Origin: Jacaranda mimosifolia
Lineage: Eukaryota; Streptophyta; Magnoliopsida; Lamiales; Bignoniaceae
Assembly (NCBI GenBank): GCA_018894105.1
Contig: CM032117.1
Coordinates: 41,092,501-41,156,500 of the forward strand
Length of the DNA: 64,000 bases
Reading direction: 5' to 3'
A program made the translations under genes and the position numbers. The notes below the pieces were generated by a model. That model was not told the origin of the DNA. It searched no databases and saw only the letters and a list, made by a program, of their open reading frames with translations. Shown in pieces: positions 36,701 through 48,110 of the stretch. Each line of letters opens with the position of its first letter. Within the stretch, counting starts at the first letter, position 1.

Positions 36701-37368
36701 GGTTGCCAGAACCTTAGTTCCACGAATGAGGGTTGTAAAGGGAAGCGGGAAGGCCATAAACTATTTGACTCCTCCAAGGATTTTACTTGCTCTAGTCACT
36801 GCATGGCTGAGACGTGGTCGCTGGTTTGATGACCAGGTATCTTATTTCCTTACAATCTATGGATAAGATAGAATATTCATTTGTACCATTTACCATTGAG
36901 AGTTCTTTCTAAGTCTGGCAGTTCATCTTTATTTGAAACAACAAAGACTAAATTTCTGTGCTTGAATTACGGGTTGTAACTTGTAAATAAATTATCATTT
37001 AAATGTGATAATCTGTGTTGAAATCTGATGACGTACCGTATTGTGTTTTTGGTTGTCGCATTGGCCTCCGGCTTGTGTATGTTGTCAGCTATTTTATTAT
37101 TAATCTGTTGTTTGTTTATCGTAAATATTTGGTAATATGGTGCAGAAAATCCATAAAGTTTTGACTGCTGTGACTCTTTCAGGGACGGGCGCTGTATGCT
37201 GCGGAGGCAGATAGACTCCGCAATTGGGCTGAAAGTCGAACCCGTTTTTCTTTCACTGATGCGATGGAGATGTATACAGAAAACACTTGGGTTTCTGTCT
37301 TTTCACTCTCAGTGGTTTGTGCTTTTATCATCTTATCTAGCACGAGTAGTACGTTGCCCGGGACCTGA
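27777..37368 (+). CDS. NYC1: NYC1: chlorophyll(ide) b reductase, chloroplast SDR protein, ten exons
   Basis: Exons: 27777-28124, 30565-30643, 30747-30882, 31273-31347, 31443-31638, 32164-32232, 35898-36037, 36147-36269, 36644-36836, 37183-37368. All junctions are GT-AG and keep frame, giving 514 residues against about 496 in Arabidopsis. The enzyme reduces chlorophyll b to 7-hydroxymethyl chlorophyll a, the first step of chlorophyll b and LHCII breakdown, in the thylakoid membrane and partnered by NOL. Visible features: a basic, Ser/Arg-rich transit-peptide-like N terminus, two hydrophobic segments (about 125-141 and 150-170), the cofactor loop TGSTRGLG at 186-193, NNAG at 280-283, catalytic Tyr349 and Lys353 (YGSTK), and a C-terminal hydrophobic segment (about 488-506). 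No stop or frameshift is present, so it is probably functional. NYC1 is recognised from the hydrophobic segments before the SDR fold, which NOL lacks. Confidence 0.95.
28125..30564 (+). other. NYC1 intron 1
   Basis: A 2.4-kb intron. 29500-29900 has an LTR-like look on the minus strand (an ACTTATTAATAAGAAAGAAG tract and repeated GCTGGTGCC words), but no paired terminus or target duplication was found. The rest shows no recognisable feature. Confidence 0.5.
32233..35897 (+). other. NYC1 intron 6 with transposon-like insertions
   Basis: The longest intron (3.67 kb). 32460-33870 looks like one or more non-autonomous DNA elements: the left side has CTCCCGTTTACTTTGAG, the right side a facing CCAATGGGGCC word, and GGCGCCTAGGCG-like words recur at 33550-33640. 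From 34640 to 35720 the minus strand has coding-like pieces that I cannot identify. No intact gene is seen inside. Confidence 0.45.
36546..36577 (+). repeat. Cytosine-run tract in NYC1 intron 8
   Basis: Four or more runs of three to nine C separated by single A or T bases, followed by a T-rich tract to 36608. The opposite (template) strand therefore has G-runs able to form a G-quadruplex. It lies about 70 bp before the exon 9 acceptor. Confidence 0.8.
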
Positions 37369-38650
37369 TGATGAGTGCTCTACACCTAATGCTGCTCGAC
37401 AAATTGAAGCCACCTTCGAGAAGAAGCTTTTCTTACAAGAAGTTGTTAAGCCAAAAGAAAGACGAAACAAAAACATAAGGGGTGGGTGCATAGTTTTTCA
37501 ATCTGCATTCATATTGTTTTAGAAGTAGTCTAGTCTAGTCTAGATTGCAACTTGAAGGCCTTATCTGTATGGTGCTGGTTTTAATTGGGCATGGGGGCAG
37601 GGGTTCTTTAATCCACCCCTTCCCCTTTCTCAGCTTCCCTCTAAACAGCAGCATTTATGCCACGTTTATATCATCCAAAGAAAAAGAAAAATGAAAAGAA
37701 AAAAATAGAAATGAGCATGACTGTGTCTATCAATTATTAGGAAGCTGGTAGTTACAAATGTATAATTGTAGTGATTGACTTTTGATCAGACAAACTTTGC
37801 TGATATCTTGGCTTTCACCTTGTCCTCGTACGATATCCTTGGTGTTAATGAAGTTGGAATCTCAGTTTAAGTTGATACTATGTTCTAAACTAGGAATGGC
37901 CTTTCTGCTGATTTTTCTCATGCTTTTCGCTAATTAAATTTCGAAATTGATATTGTATTAAGTGATTCGGGTACAGCGGATACAAACGAGGAAGAAAACG
38001 GTAAAACCTGCTTGGGGTTGTAGAATATAAGCTGCACGGAACGCAAATTTGCTAACTGAGGTTTGCAGAAACACCTGCTAATGGCGTAATAAAACCTCAA
38101 CAGAGATTTGCAGAACACCTGCTCAGAGTGCCAGAAAACCCACGCAGGCAATAACTTCTGGGGAAGTTGAGAATGTTTATTCATTGGTTTATACCTAGAG
38201 GTTGTAAAATGTTATGAATTATGTTTCTTGTGGAAAAGCATAAATAGTTTCATTTTGGTAGTCCCTGGAGCCTGCTGTGCACCAAGTAGTAAGTCATAAG
38301 TCACCCACAAACTTTGTTTGATGATTGTTTGAATGCAGCAACAGGAAGTCATGCACACAAACAAATCAAATGCACATAAAGTATTGCGGACAGTGTTTAC
38401 GGGAACAAGTCCAACCTTAAAGTATTATCGTGAAAATAATGTTATAAGAAAATCTCTGCTACAGTCTTCACATATATCCCCTTTTGTGAGGAGGTCTGGG
38501 CCAAATTTATGCCTATCCAAAATAACTGCAGTTGACATCTCCAACTGTTTAGGAGAAATTAACCAATGAAGTTTTGCAGTGTGGGCGAGCAGTTAATGTC
38601 GCATACAGTCAGCTGCAGCCGCCCGGCCACACGACAGAGTAGATTTAAGC
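37369..38650 (+). other. NYC1 3' UTR and downstream DNA
   Basis: Sequence after the NYC1 stop. No second gene is visible; open frames here are short and lack known motifs. I could not place the poly(A) site. Confidence 0.5.
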
Positions 38651-38929
38651 ATGGTTGCTTATCCTTTGATTTATTCTCTGATTATAGAAAAATCGCAAAC
38701 AAGATTTTAAGTACAATTTGATCATAATAGTAGTCAATGAAGGATTCACTACCTCTCCAAATATATAGGGGATCTCTTATATATATTCCACTATTCTTGA
38801 TCTGAAAGTCCTTAGCTAAGGTTGCAATTTTCTAAATTCATCATTAAATCAAGTAATTAGAAACTGTTATAAGTTATTAGGTTACTTGGATTTGAATAAT
38901 TATCTATGCCCTACCAATTACGAGATAAT

Positions 38930-39859
38930 GTGATCAAGGAAACCTACATGCATGGTGCTCATAGTCGAAAAATTTGCTACTTTACATTTATCTAGGTCTC
39001 ACAATGCATTGCTAGACGCTATTCATGATTTCTTTGTTCTTGGAATTAAGGGGTTAATTTTAGCTACGAAATCCTCGCTTCCTTGGGTCTGTGCAAGAGA
39101 TTTCAATGATTTATTATCTGAAAGAGAGAAGAGGAGTAAAATTCCTCGCCCTCGCCATCTTATTGAATGTTTTGGAAATGCCGTTTTTGAAGTATGACTT
39201 ATTGATTTGGGCATGATGGGTTACCCTTTTGCTTGGAGAGAGGCTATGGAAGTGAGAATTGGGTTGAACAATGGCTTGATAGAGGCCTTGCTACACCAAT
39301 TTGGATTGCAGTGTTTGAAGAATATAAAGTCGGTAATGTTGAATCCTCTTCCTCGGATCATTTTCCTATCTGCATTGACTCGATTGGTATGTATGCTAAA
39401 CCCTATTTTAATCCTTTCGGTTTGAACATTATTGGACTAGGGAGGAAAGATGCTAACGTGTTCTTGAGGAAAGCTAGGGCAGAAAAGAGTTCCTGCCGAT
39501 TCAGAGAAAAATTAAATCATGTGGGGATGATCTCAGCAGTTTGGTAGCTCGATTAAACAGTGGTTTCAAAGACAACCTAAGAATCCTTCGAAGGAAAATG
39601 TCCTCCCTAAGAGGCAGATGAGATGCATAAGCCATATTGAAACTCCAAGAGGTTAAAAATAATTTCTTGAGATGCATCAGCCATATCGGAACTCCAAGAG
39701 GTTAAAAATCATTTATTTGAAATTTTACAGCAAAAAGAGATCTTTTGGAAACAAAGGTGAAAAATCTTCTAGCTGAAGGAAGGTGATTTGAACACCAAAT
39801 TTTTTCATGCGGTTGCCAATTGTAGAAAAAGAAAGAATAACTTCACTTGGCTGAAAGAT
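38930..39859 (+). mobile_element. LINE fragment, endonuclease part (upstream of the inserted LTR element)
   Basis: A plant L1-type non-LTR element in broken frames. An apurinic-type endonuclease C-terminal half is readable: PWVCARDFNDLLSEREKRS near 39080, GMMGYPFAW near 39215, then, after a frameshift, ENWVEQWLDRGLATPIW near 39250 and VESSSSDHFPI near 39340. A 49-bp tandem duplication starts at 39620 and 39669. The fragment ends at the AAGAT target duplication (39855-39859) and resumes at 45461. Confidence 0.8.
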
Positions 39860-40402
39860 TGTTGTAAAGTTGGCGATGAATGAAGCAAGAAAAAACGTGG
39901 AAAGGAAGAAGTTAGGGGAGAAACGCCACTTCAAAGGAAAAGACATTTTTGATGCAGCAGGAAATGATGCCGTTTAAGCAAGTCTGTGGCTCAGGAAAAT
40001 TGACAAAAAAACGACGTCGTCACAACTTAATGAAACAGTGTCGTTTGGCAAGATTAGAGTTAGGGGTTTAGTTAATTTTGGGTCAGTAGAGTTAGTTAGC
40101 GTTTGATGATGGGTTAGTTGTTAATAGAAATTAGTTAGAGTATTTTGTCCTTTTCTTTCAGCAAGTTTAAGAATCCCGTTTAGCAAGGGATTTGGGACTC
40201 GAAAATTGTAACAAAAACTTTGAGTTGTCCTCTGCAATTCTAATTCCTCTTCACGTTTCGTTTTTCTCTGCTTGTCAATTCACCTCTTTTACCTTCAATT
40301 TCTCCTGATCCTTTCTTTTCTTCTTCACACACTGCACTCCACTATTGCTTTTCTTTAGTGGACTTTGGCTTTGGTTCTTATAAATATGGGTAGTGTGTTA
40401 CA
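39860..40402 (+). repeat. 5' LTR of the chromovirus element
   Basis: A 543-bp LTR with TG...CA ends. Its first part still reads as the C terminus of the polyprotein, as in the 3' LTR. A TATAAAT word near 40378 lies too close to the LTR end to be an ordinary promoter. Confidence 0.92.
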
Positions 40403-40441
40403 GTGGCCTCAGAGCGACGATCCTGAAGCTGGGCGATTCTG

Positions 40442-43400
40442 ATGACAAGACCAAACCGGATGGATTTGATGGAGCAACAGATTGCAGAGTTAAAGGAAAA
40501 CCAGACAGAGCTAGCTAGAAGCAATGAGGAAGTCAAGCTTAAGTTGGAAGAGGTGGTTTAGAGGTTTGAGAATTCTGTTGATAGGAAGTTGGGAGATTTT
40601 CTTCATGCTTTAAATCTGAACAAAGGCAAGGAACAGGCCAGTGGCATGTCTTCTTCCCCACCCCCCACCCAACCACCGAGGTCCAGAACTGATGGTATCC
40701 TCCCAACACCCCATAACCCAAAACTAGGAGATTCCAGTAATCTTAAAAATGCCAAGTGTGAGTTTCCTAGATTCTCTGGAGATAATCCTAGAGGGTGGAT
40801 AAGGAAGTGCCAGAAATATTTTTTGTTTAACCAAATGGGTGATGATGAAAAGATCTTGCTAGTTACCTTGCATATGGATGGTCTAGCTGATAGTTGGTAC
40901 CTAGACTACATTGAAGGAAAAGAGGGTTTGAGCTGGGATTGTTTCACTGATTTGGTCCTGCAGAGGTTCTCTTCTCAAAGTGAAGACAACCTCATTAACC
41001 AGTTCAACAAACTTAAATAGGATAAATCAGTCCATGATTATACTGTTATGTTTGAAGAACTAAAAGCTTTCATGTTAGCTATGAATAGGAACCTAATTGA
41101 GGAGTATTTTATTAAGAGTTACGTGGGGGGACTCAAGGAAGAGATTAGTTAGATGGTCGAAATGTTAAACCCCTCTACCCTTTCACAAGCCATTGTTCTA
41201 GCCAAAAGGCAGGAGAGTTTGTTGGAAGCCTTACATAAGGGGTAGAAGACTTCTAAAACCTGGCCTAATACCTATCCTAAGAGTGGCACTACTAGCAAGT
41301 CAGAAAATCCTCCTAAAGGCCAATCCAGTTTCAGAGAGTCATACCCTCATCTCAAAAAACTCTCGAAAGAAGAAATGGAGTCTAGAAGGAAGAAAGGACT
41401 TTGTTTTAATTGTGATGAAGTCTACCACATAGGTCATAGGTGTAAACGGTTGTTTGTAATCATAGGGGAGGAGGAACCAATTGAGAGTGATAAGGATGTT
41501 AGTAGTGAAGAAGAGGAGCTACACATTTCTTTTGGAGCCTTAGTTGGCCATATTCCCCCTAGTACCCTTAAGATAACTGGTAAAGTAGGAAATAACCCAA
41601 TCGCTATCCTCTTTGATACAGGTAGCACTCATAGCTTCCTTAACTTAGAGACAACTAAGGTACTAGGTCATACATTAGAGCAAACTCATCCCCTAACTAT
41701 CACAGTAGCTGATGGGAGAAAAACTAAGTGTAATTTAAAGTGCAGTGATTTTAGTTGGGAGATGGGAGAGTGCAAGTTTATAGTCACTGTTACGGTCCTT
41801 TGTTTAGGAGGGTGTGATTTTGTGATGGGATGTGATCTTCTTAGGAAGTTGGGGCCCGTTCTCTTTGATGATGATCAGCATAAGGTCACTTTCAAGCATG
41901 GGAAGAAAAAAGTAACATTGTATGGGATTAAGTTAGAGGTGTCACTTAAGATGATATCGGGGAAAAAGCTTTAAAAGCTAATTAGGAAGAAAAAAGAGTC
42001 CCTAACAGGTTGTCTTTTTATGATAAGTCCAGTGAAAGAACCACAGAACTTCAAAACCATCCCAGAACTTGAACATGTCCTCTCTAAACATTCAATTGTG
42101 TTTGAGGAACCAAAAACCCTTCCACCTTTCAGAAACATCAACCACAATATCACCCTAAAACCTAGAACTGAACCCTTTAAACTCCATCCCTATAGGTACC
42201 CATATCTCCAAAGGGCAGAAGTAGAGAAGCTTGTGAATGAGATGTTAGAAATGGGGGTCATACAACCTAGCACTAGCCCTTACTCTTCCATAGTTCTTTT
42301 AGTTAGGAAAAAGGATGGAACGTGGCGCTTTTGTGTTGACTATAGGAAGTTGAACTCATTGACAGTTAAGGATAGCTACCCCATCCCTTTGATAGATGGA
42401 TGACCTTCTGGATGAATTGTATGGAGCCACCATCTTTTCTAAGGTAGACTTAAGGGCTGGTTACCATCAGGTGAGAGTCAACACTTTTGATATCCCAAAA
42501 ATAGCCTTTGCTACAACTTTTGGCCTCTATGAGTTTAGATTCATGCCATTTGGATTAACCAATGTCCCGGCCACCTTCCAAGCCATTATGAACCACACTT
42601 TCAGTGAGTATTTGAGAGACTTTGTGTTGGTCTTTTTTGATGACATCTTAATCTATAGCAAATCCTTAGAAGACCACCAAAGACACCTTGAGTTAGTTCT
42701 TCAAAGGTTGAGAGATTGTCAGCTCTATGCTAAGGCATCTAAGTGTGTTTTTGGCCAAGACAAAGTGGAATACCTAGGTCATATCATCAGTAAGAAAGGT
42801 GTGGAGCCTGACCCTAGAAAGATACAAGCTATGAGGGAATGGCCTAGGCCAAGGTCAGTTAAAGCTCTTAGAGGTTTCTTAGGCTTAACAGGATACTATA
42901 GAAAGTTTGTTAGGAATTATGGCATAATAGCTAAACCCTTTACCCAACTCACAAAAAAGGGCCAATTCCATTGGGATGATACCTCTGAACTTGCCTTCAA
43001 TACCTTGACGAATGCCACGTCCACTGCTTCTGTTTTTCAATTGCCAGATTTCACAAAACAGTTTGTCTTGGAAACTGATGCTAGCTATTATGGATTGGGG
43101 GCTGTTTTGACTCAAAGGAAAAACCCTATAGCTTTTTTCAGCGAGGAATTGGGACCAAAGGCTCTAGGACTCTCAGTTTATGAAAAGGAATTAATGGCTA
43201 TAATCCAAGCAGTTGACAAGTGGAGAGCATATCTTATACATGCTCATTTCACCATCAAAACTGATCAGTGCAGTTTGAAATATCTTTTGGAACAAAAAAT
43301 CTCCACACCTTTGCAACATAAGTATCTTACTAAGCTCCTAGGTTACATCTATTCCATAGAATATAGGAAAGGGAAAGATAACAAAGTTGCTGATGCTTTT

Positions 43401-45029
43401 TCAAGAATGAATGAACAAGAAGGTTCCAGTCATAATCTCACAGTGTTCAAACCAACATGGATTTCTGAGCTTTTGGCTAGCTATAAAGGGGACACTAAGG
43501 CTCAAGAGGTTATCACTGAAAACATTCTGTACCCCTACAACATGTCATTTTACTAAGTACAAGGTGATTTGATTAAATTTAAAGGGAAACTATACATAGG
43601 TTCTGGATCCAATCTAAGAGAAAAGGTTGTTCAAACAATGCATGCATCTAGCATAGGAGGTCATTTAGGTATTCAAGGGACCCTACAAAGGATCAAAAGC
43701 ATCTATTGGTGGCCAAGTATGCAGGAGCTAGTTCAACAGATTGTAAGTGCTTGTGAGGTGTGTCAACAGTGCAAACATCAAACGGGCAAATCACAAGGGC
43801 TCCTACAGCCGCTGCCCATTCCAGAACATGCATGGAAGCACATTACCATGGATTTTATAGAACAATTGCCAAAGTCTAATGGGAAGACAGTGATATGGGT
43901 TATAGTTGATAGATATACTAAATATGCACACTTCCTTGCTTTGTCTCACCTTTTTTCAGCTTTACACCTTGCACACACTTTCTTGGATTCTATATATAAA
44001 CTTCATGGCTTACCTCTTAGTGTTGTTTCAGATAGGGACGCAATTTTTACTAGTCAATTCTGGAGGGAGTTCCTTGAAACTATAGGAGTTCAACAACTAC
44101 TCAACACAGCTTACCATCCTTAGACCGATGGGCAAAGTGAGAGAGTTAACCAATGTCTAGAGAGCTATTTAAGGTGCATGTGCAATAGTTCTCCGAAGCA
44201 GTGGGCTCAATGGCTGGCCATTGCAGAATATTGGTACAACACAAACTTCCACACAGCCATTTTGATGACTCCGTTTGAAGCTTTATATGGATATAAGCCC
44301 AACCACTTGCCAGCTGAAATTTTAGGGGAAACCGTGGTACATGGCGTTGATTAGATTATCTTGGACAGGAGTGAGATTCACAAACATCTCAAATTTCAAT
44401 TGGAGAAGGCCTAGAACCAAATGAAACAACAAGCAGACCGCCATAGGACTGAAAGGATTTTCCAGACTCGGGACTTAGTTTATGTAAAGCTGAAACCATA
44501 CAAACAACATACAGTTAGGAAAAGCCACCTTTGGAAACTTAGTCCCCACTACGCAGGTCCCTTTCCCGTTACAGAACGCGTCAGAGAAGTCGCCTACAAG
44601 CTACAACTACCAGAAGGGGCCCGAATTCACCATGTATGTCATGTCTCGATGCTCAAAAAACATGTGGGAGGTATTGACCGAGTGACACCAACGTTGCCCA
44701 ATTTTGATGAGGATGGAAAAGTGATTCTCCAACCTGTCGCCATCCTTGCCAAAAGACTGATTAAAAGAAAGAATGAGCCTGTAATTCAAGCTTTGATCCA
44801 TTGGTCACATCTGCCAGAATCAGAAGCGACCTGGGAAGACTATTATGTGGTAACGAAACAATTTCCAGAATTGGCTGACTTGAGGGCAAGTCTTTTGGAA
44901 GGGGAGAGTGATGTTGTAAAGCTGGCGATGAATGAAGCAAGAAAAAACGTGGAAAGGAAGAAGTCAGGAGAGAAACGCCACTTCAAAGGAAAAGACGTTT
45001 TTGATGCAGCAGGAAATGATGCCGTTTAA
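40442..45029 (+). pseudogene. Chromovirus Gag-Pol polyprotein with nine premature stops and one frameshift
   Basis: A single frame of about 1,528 codons apart from a 4-bp insertion near 42396. Domains in order: coiled N terminus, Gag core (about 40760-41130), zinc knuckle CFNCDEVYHIGHRC (41400-41441), retropepsin ILFDTGSTHSFL (about 41608), reverse transcriptase with FFDDILIYSK (about 42636), RNase H (ETDASYYGLGAVL, about 43073), integrase with HHCC zinc motif (about 43640-43770) and DDE core (MDFIEQLP, VVSDRDAIF, HP*TDGQSERVN), then a chromodomain (about 44745-44890). Stops lie at 40559, 41018, 41150, 41243, 41972, 43554, 44121, 44352 and 44412; every one fits a former Gln codon (seven TAG, two TAA). 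The frame ends at 45029, inside the 3' LTR. It is not translatable now. Confidence 0.92.
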
Positions 45030-45455
45030 GCAAGTCGGTGGCTCAGGAAAATTGACGAAAAAATGACGTCGTCACAACTTAATGAAACAGCATTGTTTGG
45101 CAAGATTAGAGTTAGGGGTTTAGTTAATTTTGGGTTAACAGAGTTAGTTAGCATTTGATGATGGGTTAGTTGTTAATAGAAATTAGTTAAGAGTATTTTG
45201 TCCTTTTCTTTCAGCAAGTTTAAGAATCCCGTTCAGCAAGGGATTTGGGAATCAAAAATTGTAACACAAAATCTGAGTTGTCCTCTGCAATTCTAATTCC
45301 TCTTCACGTTTCATTTTTCTCTGCTTGTCAATTCACCTCATTTACCTTCGATTTCTCCTGATCCTTTCTTTTCTTCTTCACACACTGCACTCCACTATCG
45401 CTTTTCTTTACTGGACTTTGGCTTTGGTTTTTATAAATCTGGGTAGTGTGTTACA
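44912..45455 (+). repeat. 3' LTR of the chromovirus element
   Basis: A 544-bp copy of the 5' LTR. The polyprotein frame runs 118 bp into it before its stop, so LTR and coding sequence overlap. Confidence 0.92.
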
Positions 45456-48110
45456 AAGATTCAGAGGGTAATTAGAGAAATTGGGATAATGGACTTGATA
45501 GAGTGATCTTGAATTATTTTAACGATCTGTTTGTGGCTTCTGATTGCAATATGGAACCTTTTCTTGAAAATGTGCACTACAAAGTTACTAGGATCACAAT
45601 AGTTTCCTCTTGAGTGATTTCACTCCTGAAGAGGTTCAAGAGGCTCTATTTGAGATGCATCCAAATAAATCCCATGGTATCGACGGTATGAATCCTGGTT
45701 TCTTTCAAAGTTTTTGGTCGATTATGGGAAATGATGTTGTGTCTTCATGTATGGAATGTCCATATTCTACTTCACTTCTGGAGGGCCTTAACGAAATAGT
45801 CATTGTTCTAGTCCCAAAGAATAAAGATCCAAAGAGCATGGTAGATTTAAGGCCGATTTCGCGTCGCAATGACCTCTACAGATTTATCTCAAAAGTACTT
45901 GCTAATTGTCGGAAACGAATTCTCTTTAATATTATTGATGATTCTCAAAGCGGTTTTTTCCTGGGGTGTTTGATTACAGATAATGTTCTTATATCCTATG
46001 AAGCAATTCATTATCTGAAAAGAAAAAGAATAGGGACAACTAGCTTTGTGGCTCTAAAAGCTCACATTAGCAAGACATACAACAGAATGGAGTGAGGATT
46101 CACTGAAAACATCTTACTTTGCCTTGGTTTCCACAAAAAATGGATGGAGTTGATGTGTATGTGCTTTAAGTCAGTTTCTTACAGGGTGATCAAAGGAAAT
46201 GAGTTTTTGGGTCCCATCATCCCAAAGAGGGGTCTTCACCAAGGGGATCCATTGTCTCCGTATCTTTTCATATTGTAAGCAGAAGGGCCATCTATTACTA
46301 TTAGTAACTATGCAAATCAAGGTGCACTTCATGGCATTCAGGTGGTTTAGGTAGCTCCTTTTCTTTCCCACCTTTTTTGGCAGACAACAATATTTTCTTT
46401 TTTAGAGAAAACCATGATGAGGCCTTATGTATTGCTGATATTATTCACAAGTATAAAAGAGCTTCTGGCCAAGGGATCAATCTAGATAAATCCAAACTGT
46501 TATTTAGTAGCAATGTCAATAGCCGAACAAGAAAGGAGGTGTGCAATCGGCTTGGTATCCATGAAGGGGAAGGGCAGGATTCTTATCTTGGACTTCCAAC
46601 ATTTGTGGAAAGAAATAGAAGAGAAACATTTGGTTTCATTCGGCGAAATATTTGGAACAAAATTCAAGAATGGAATAAAAAGTTTCTCTCAAAGGCTGAT
46701 AAAGAAATCTTACTAAAGTGAGTAGCACAAGCAATGCCAAACTACGCAATGAATGCCTCTTCTTCTTTCTGAGCTGTGTTTAGAAATTGAGAGGATGATG
46801 AATGCCTTTTAGTGGAATTCAGGACCTAGTAATGGAAAAGGGATAAACTGGATGACCTGGAAGAGGTTGAATGCCAGCAGAAGGAGGTATTGGTTTTCAA
46901 AGAATTCATGAGTTTAACATCGCAATGTTGGGAAAGCAGTGTTGAAGAGTCTTGACAAATCCGAATTTGCTTATTGCCAAAATTCTCAAGGCCCACTACT
47001 TTCTCCATTATAATTTTTTGGAATCTAAGTTAGGGCAAAATCCCAATTTTTTATGGCAAAGCATGCTGGCTGCTTAAGATATTGTGAACAGGGACTGTAG
47101 GCTTCGAGTTGGAGATGGCCGAACAATTAAAGTAACTCAAGATCCTTGGCCACCTAATAACTTGAACCCTTTTATCTCCTCCATGTTACCAGAAAGGTAC
47201 AATCAAATGAATGTTGCCGATCTCATGTGCTAGAATGCGAAATCTTGGAATGTGCAATTGATTGAGGAACTGTTTAATGAGTGACAGAGAGCTTACACTG
47301 AAAATTCCTATTAGCATGAGAGGGGCTAAAGATACCTGGATTTGGGACAAGGATAAGAAAGGTAAGTATACTGTCAAAAGTGCTTATAATCACTTGACTA
47401 GTATGGATGTTGAAAATCACCATCCTGATAGGCCAGTTATTTGAATAAAAATCTATAAGCTCTCGGGTCCATCTAAAGTTAAGATCCTAACTTGGAAAGT
47501 GTTTCGGGATTGTCTTCCAACAATGGATTGATTATTGGTAAAATAGGTAAACATCTTGCCTTTTTGTTTAGTTTCGGTTTGGCACATGAAACTTCTTATC
47601 ATGTTTTTATTGAGTGCCTTTTTGCAAAAGAAATTTGGTCCAAATCAGAAGTGGGATTTTTTTCGAGGAAACACAGCGTTGCTTGGAGAAGGGTTGAATC
47701 TAGTTTTTTCATTCTTTAAGAAAAGATCTGTGTGAGCTTACGATTTGCTGGGGCATTTGGAGCAGCAGAAACAATACTGTATGGAAGGATAAAGGAAGGC
47801 TAGGGAATGGAGTCCTTTCTCTTGTTGTTTCTTACTTGGAGAAGCGGAGAAAAGCTTAGGCCAGAAGTAGATCTCAGGGCACGGTTGACCATCAAAATCG
47901 GACTAAACCTAGCTGGTACAAACCAGAACTAAGGTGGATCAAAATCAACACCAATGCAGCCATATCCCATGATAAAAACATTTTAGGAATTAGTTGGATA
48001 GCTTGAGATCATGTAGGTAGTTTTATCATCGCAGGCTACAGAACATTCAGGGTTGTATTAGAGGTTTCCACAGTGGAATGCTTGAGTACAAAGGAAGCTC
48101 TCTCGTTTAA
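45456..48110 (+). mobile_element. LINE fragment, reverse transcriptase to RNase H part
   Basis: Continuation of the LINE after the LTR element. Reverse transcriptase motifs are readable in broken frames: SDFTPEEVQEALFEMHPNKS (about 45616), a DLRPIS box (about 45845), KRGLHQGDPLSPYLFIL (about 46226) and a decayed ADD box read LADNN (about 46377). A zinc-finger-like region follows near 47580, and an RNase H start (WYKPELRWIKINTNAA, about 47918). Homology stops near 48105 inside RNase H, with no poly(A) tail, so the 3' end is truncated or displaced by the next element. Confidence 0.82.

Larger units (their letters stand above)
39860..45455 (+). mobile_element. Ty3/gypsy chromovirus LTR retrotransposon, complete in structure
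   Basis: 5' LTR 39860-40402 and 3' LTR 44912-45455 both start TGTTGTAAAG and end GTGTTACA. Flanks are AAGAT on both sides (39855-39859, 45456-45460). A primer-binding site TGGCCTCAGAGC (40404-40415) resembles the initiator-Met type, and a purine tract GGAAGGGGAGAGTGA precedes the 3' LTR. By hand count the LTRs differ at about 27 of 543 positions, mostly transitions (about 95% identity). Short LTRs, 5.6-kb length and a C-terminal chromodomain fit a chromovirus, perhaps the Reina clade. It split a LINE. Confidence 0.93.

Noticed and set aside
27777..37368. Assignment to NOL, the NYC1 partner reductase
   Set aside because: The two hydrophobic segments before the SDR fold and the hydrophobic C terminus are NYC1 features; NOL lacks them.
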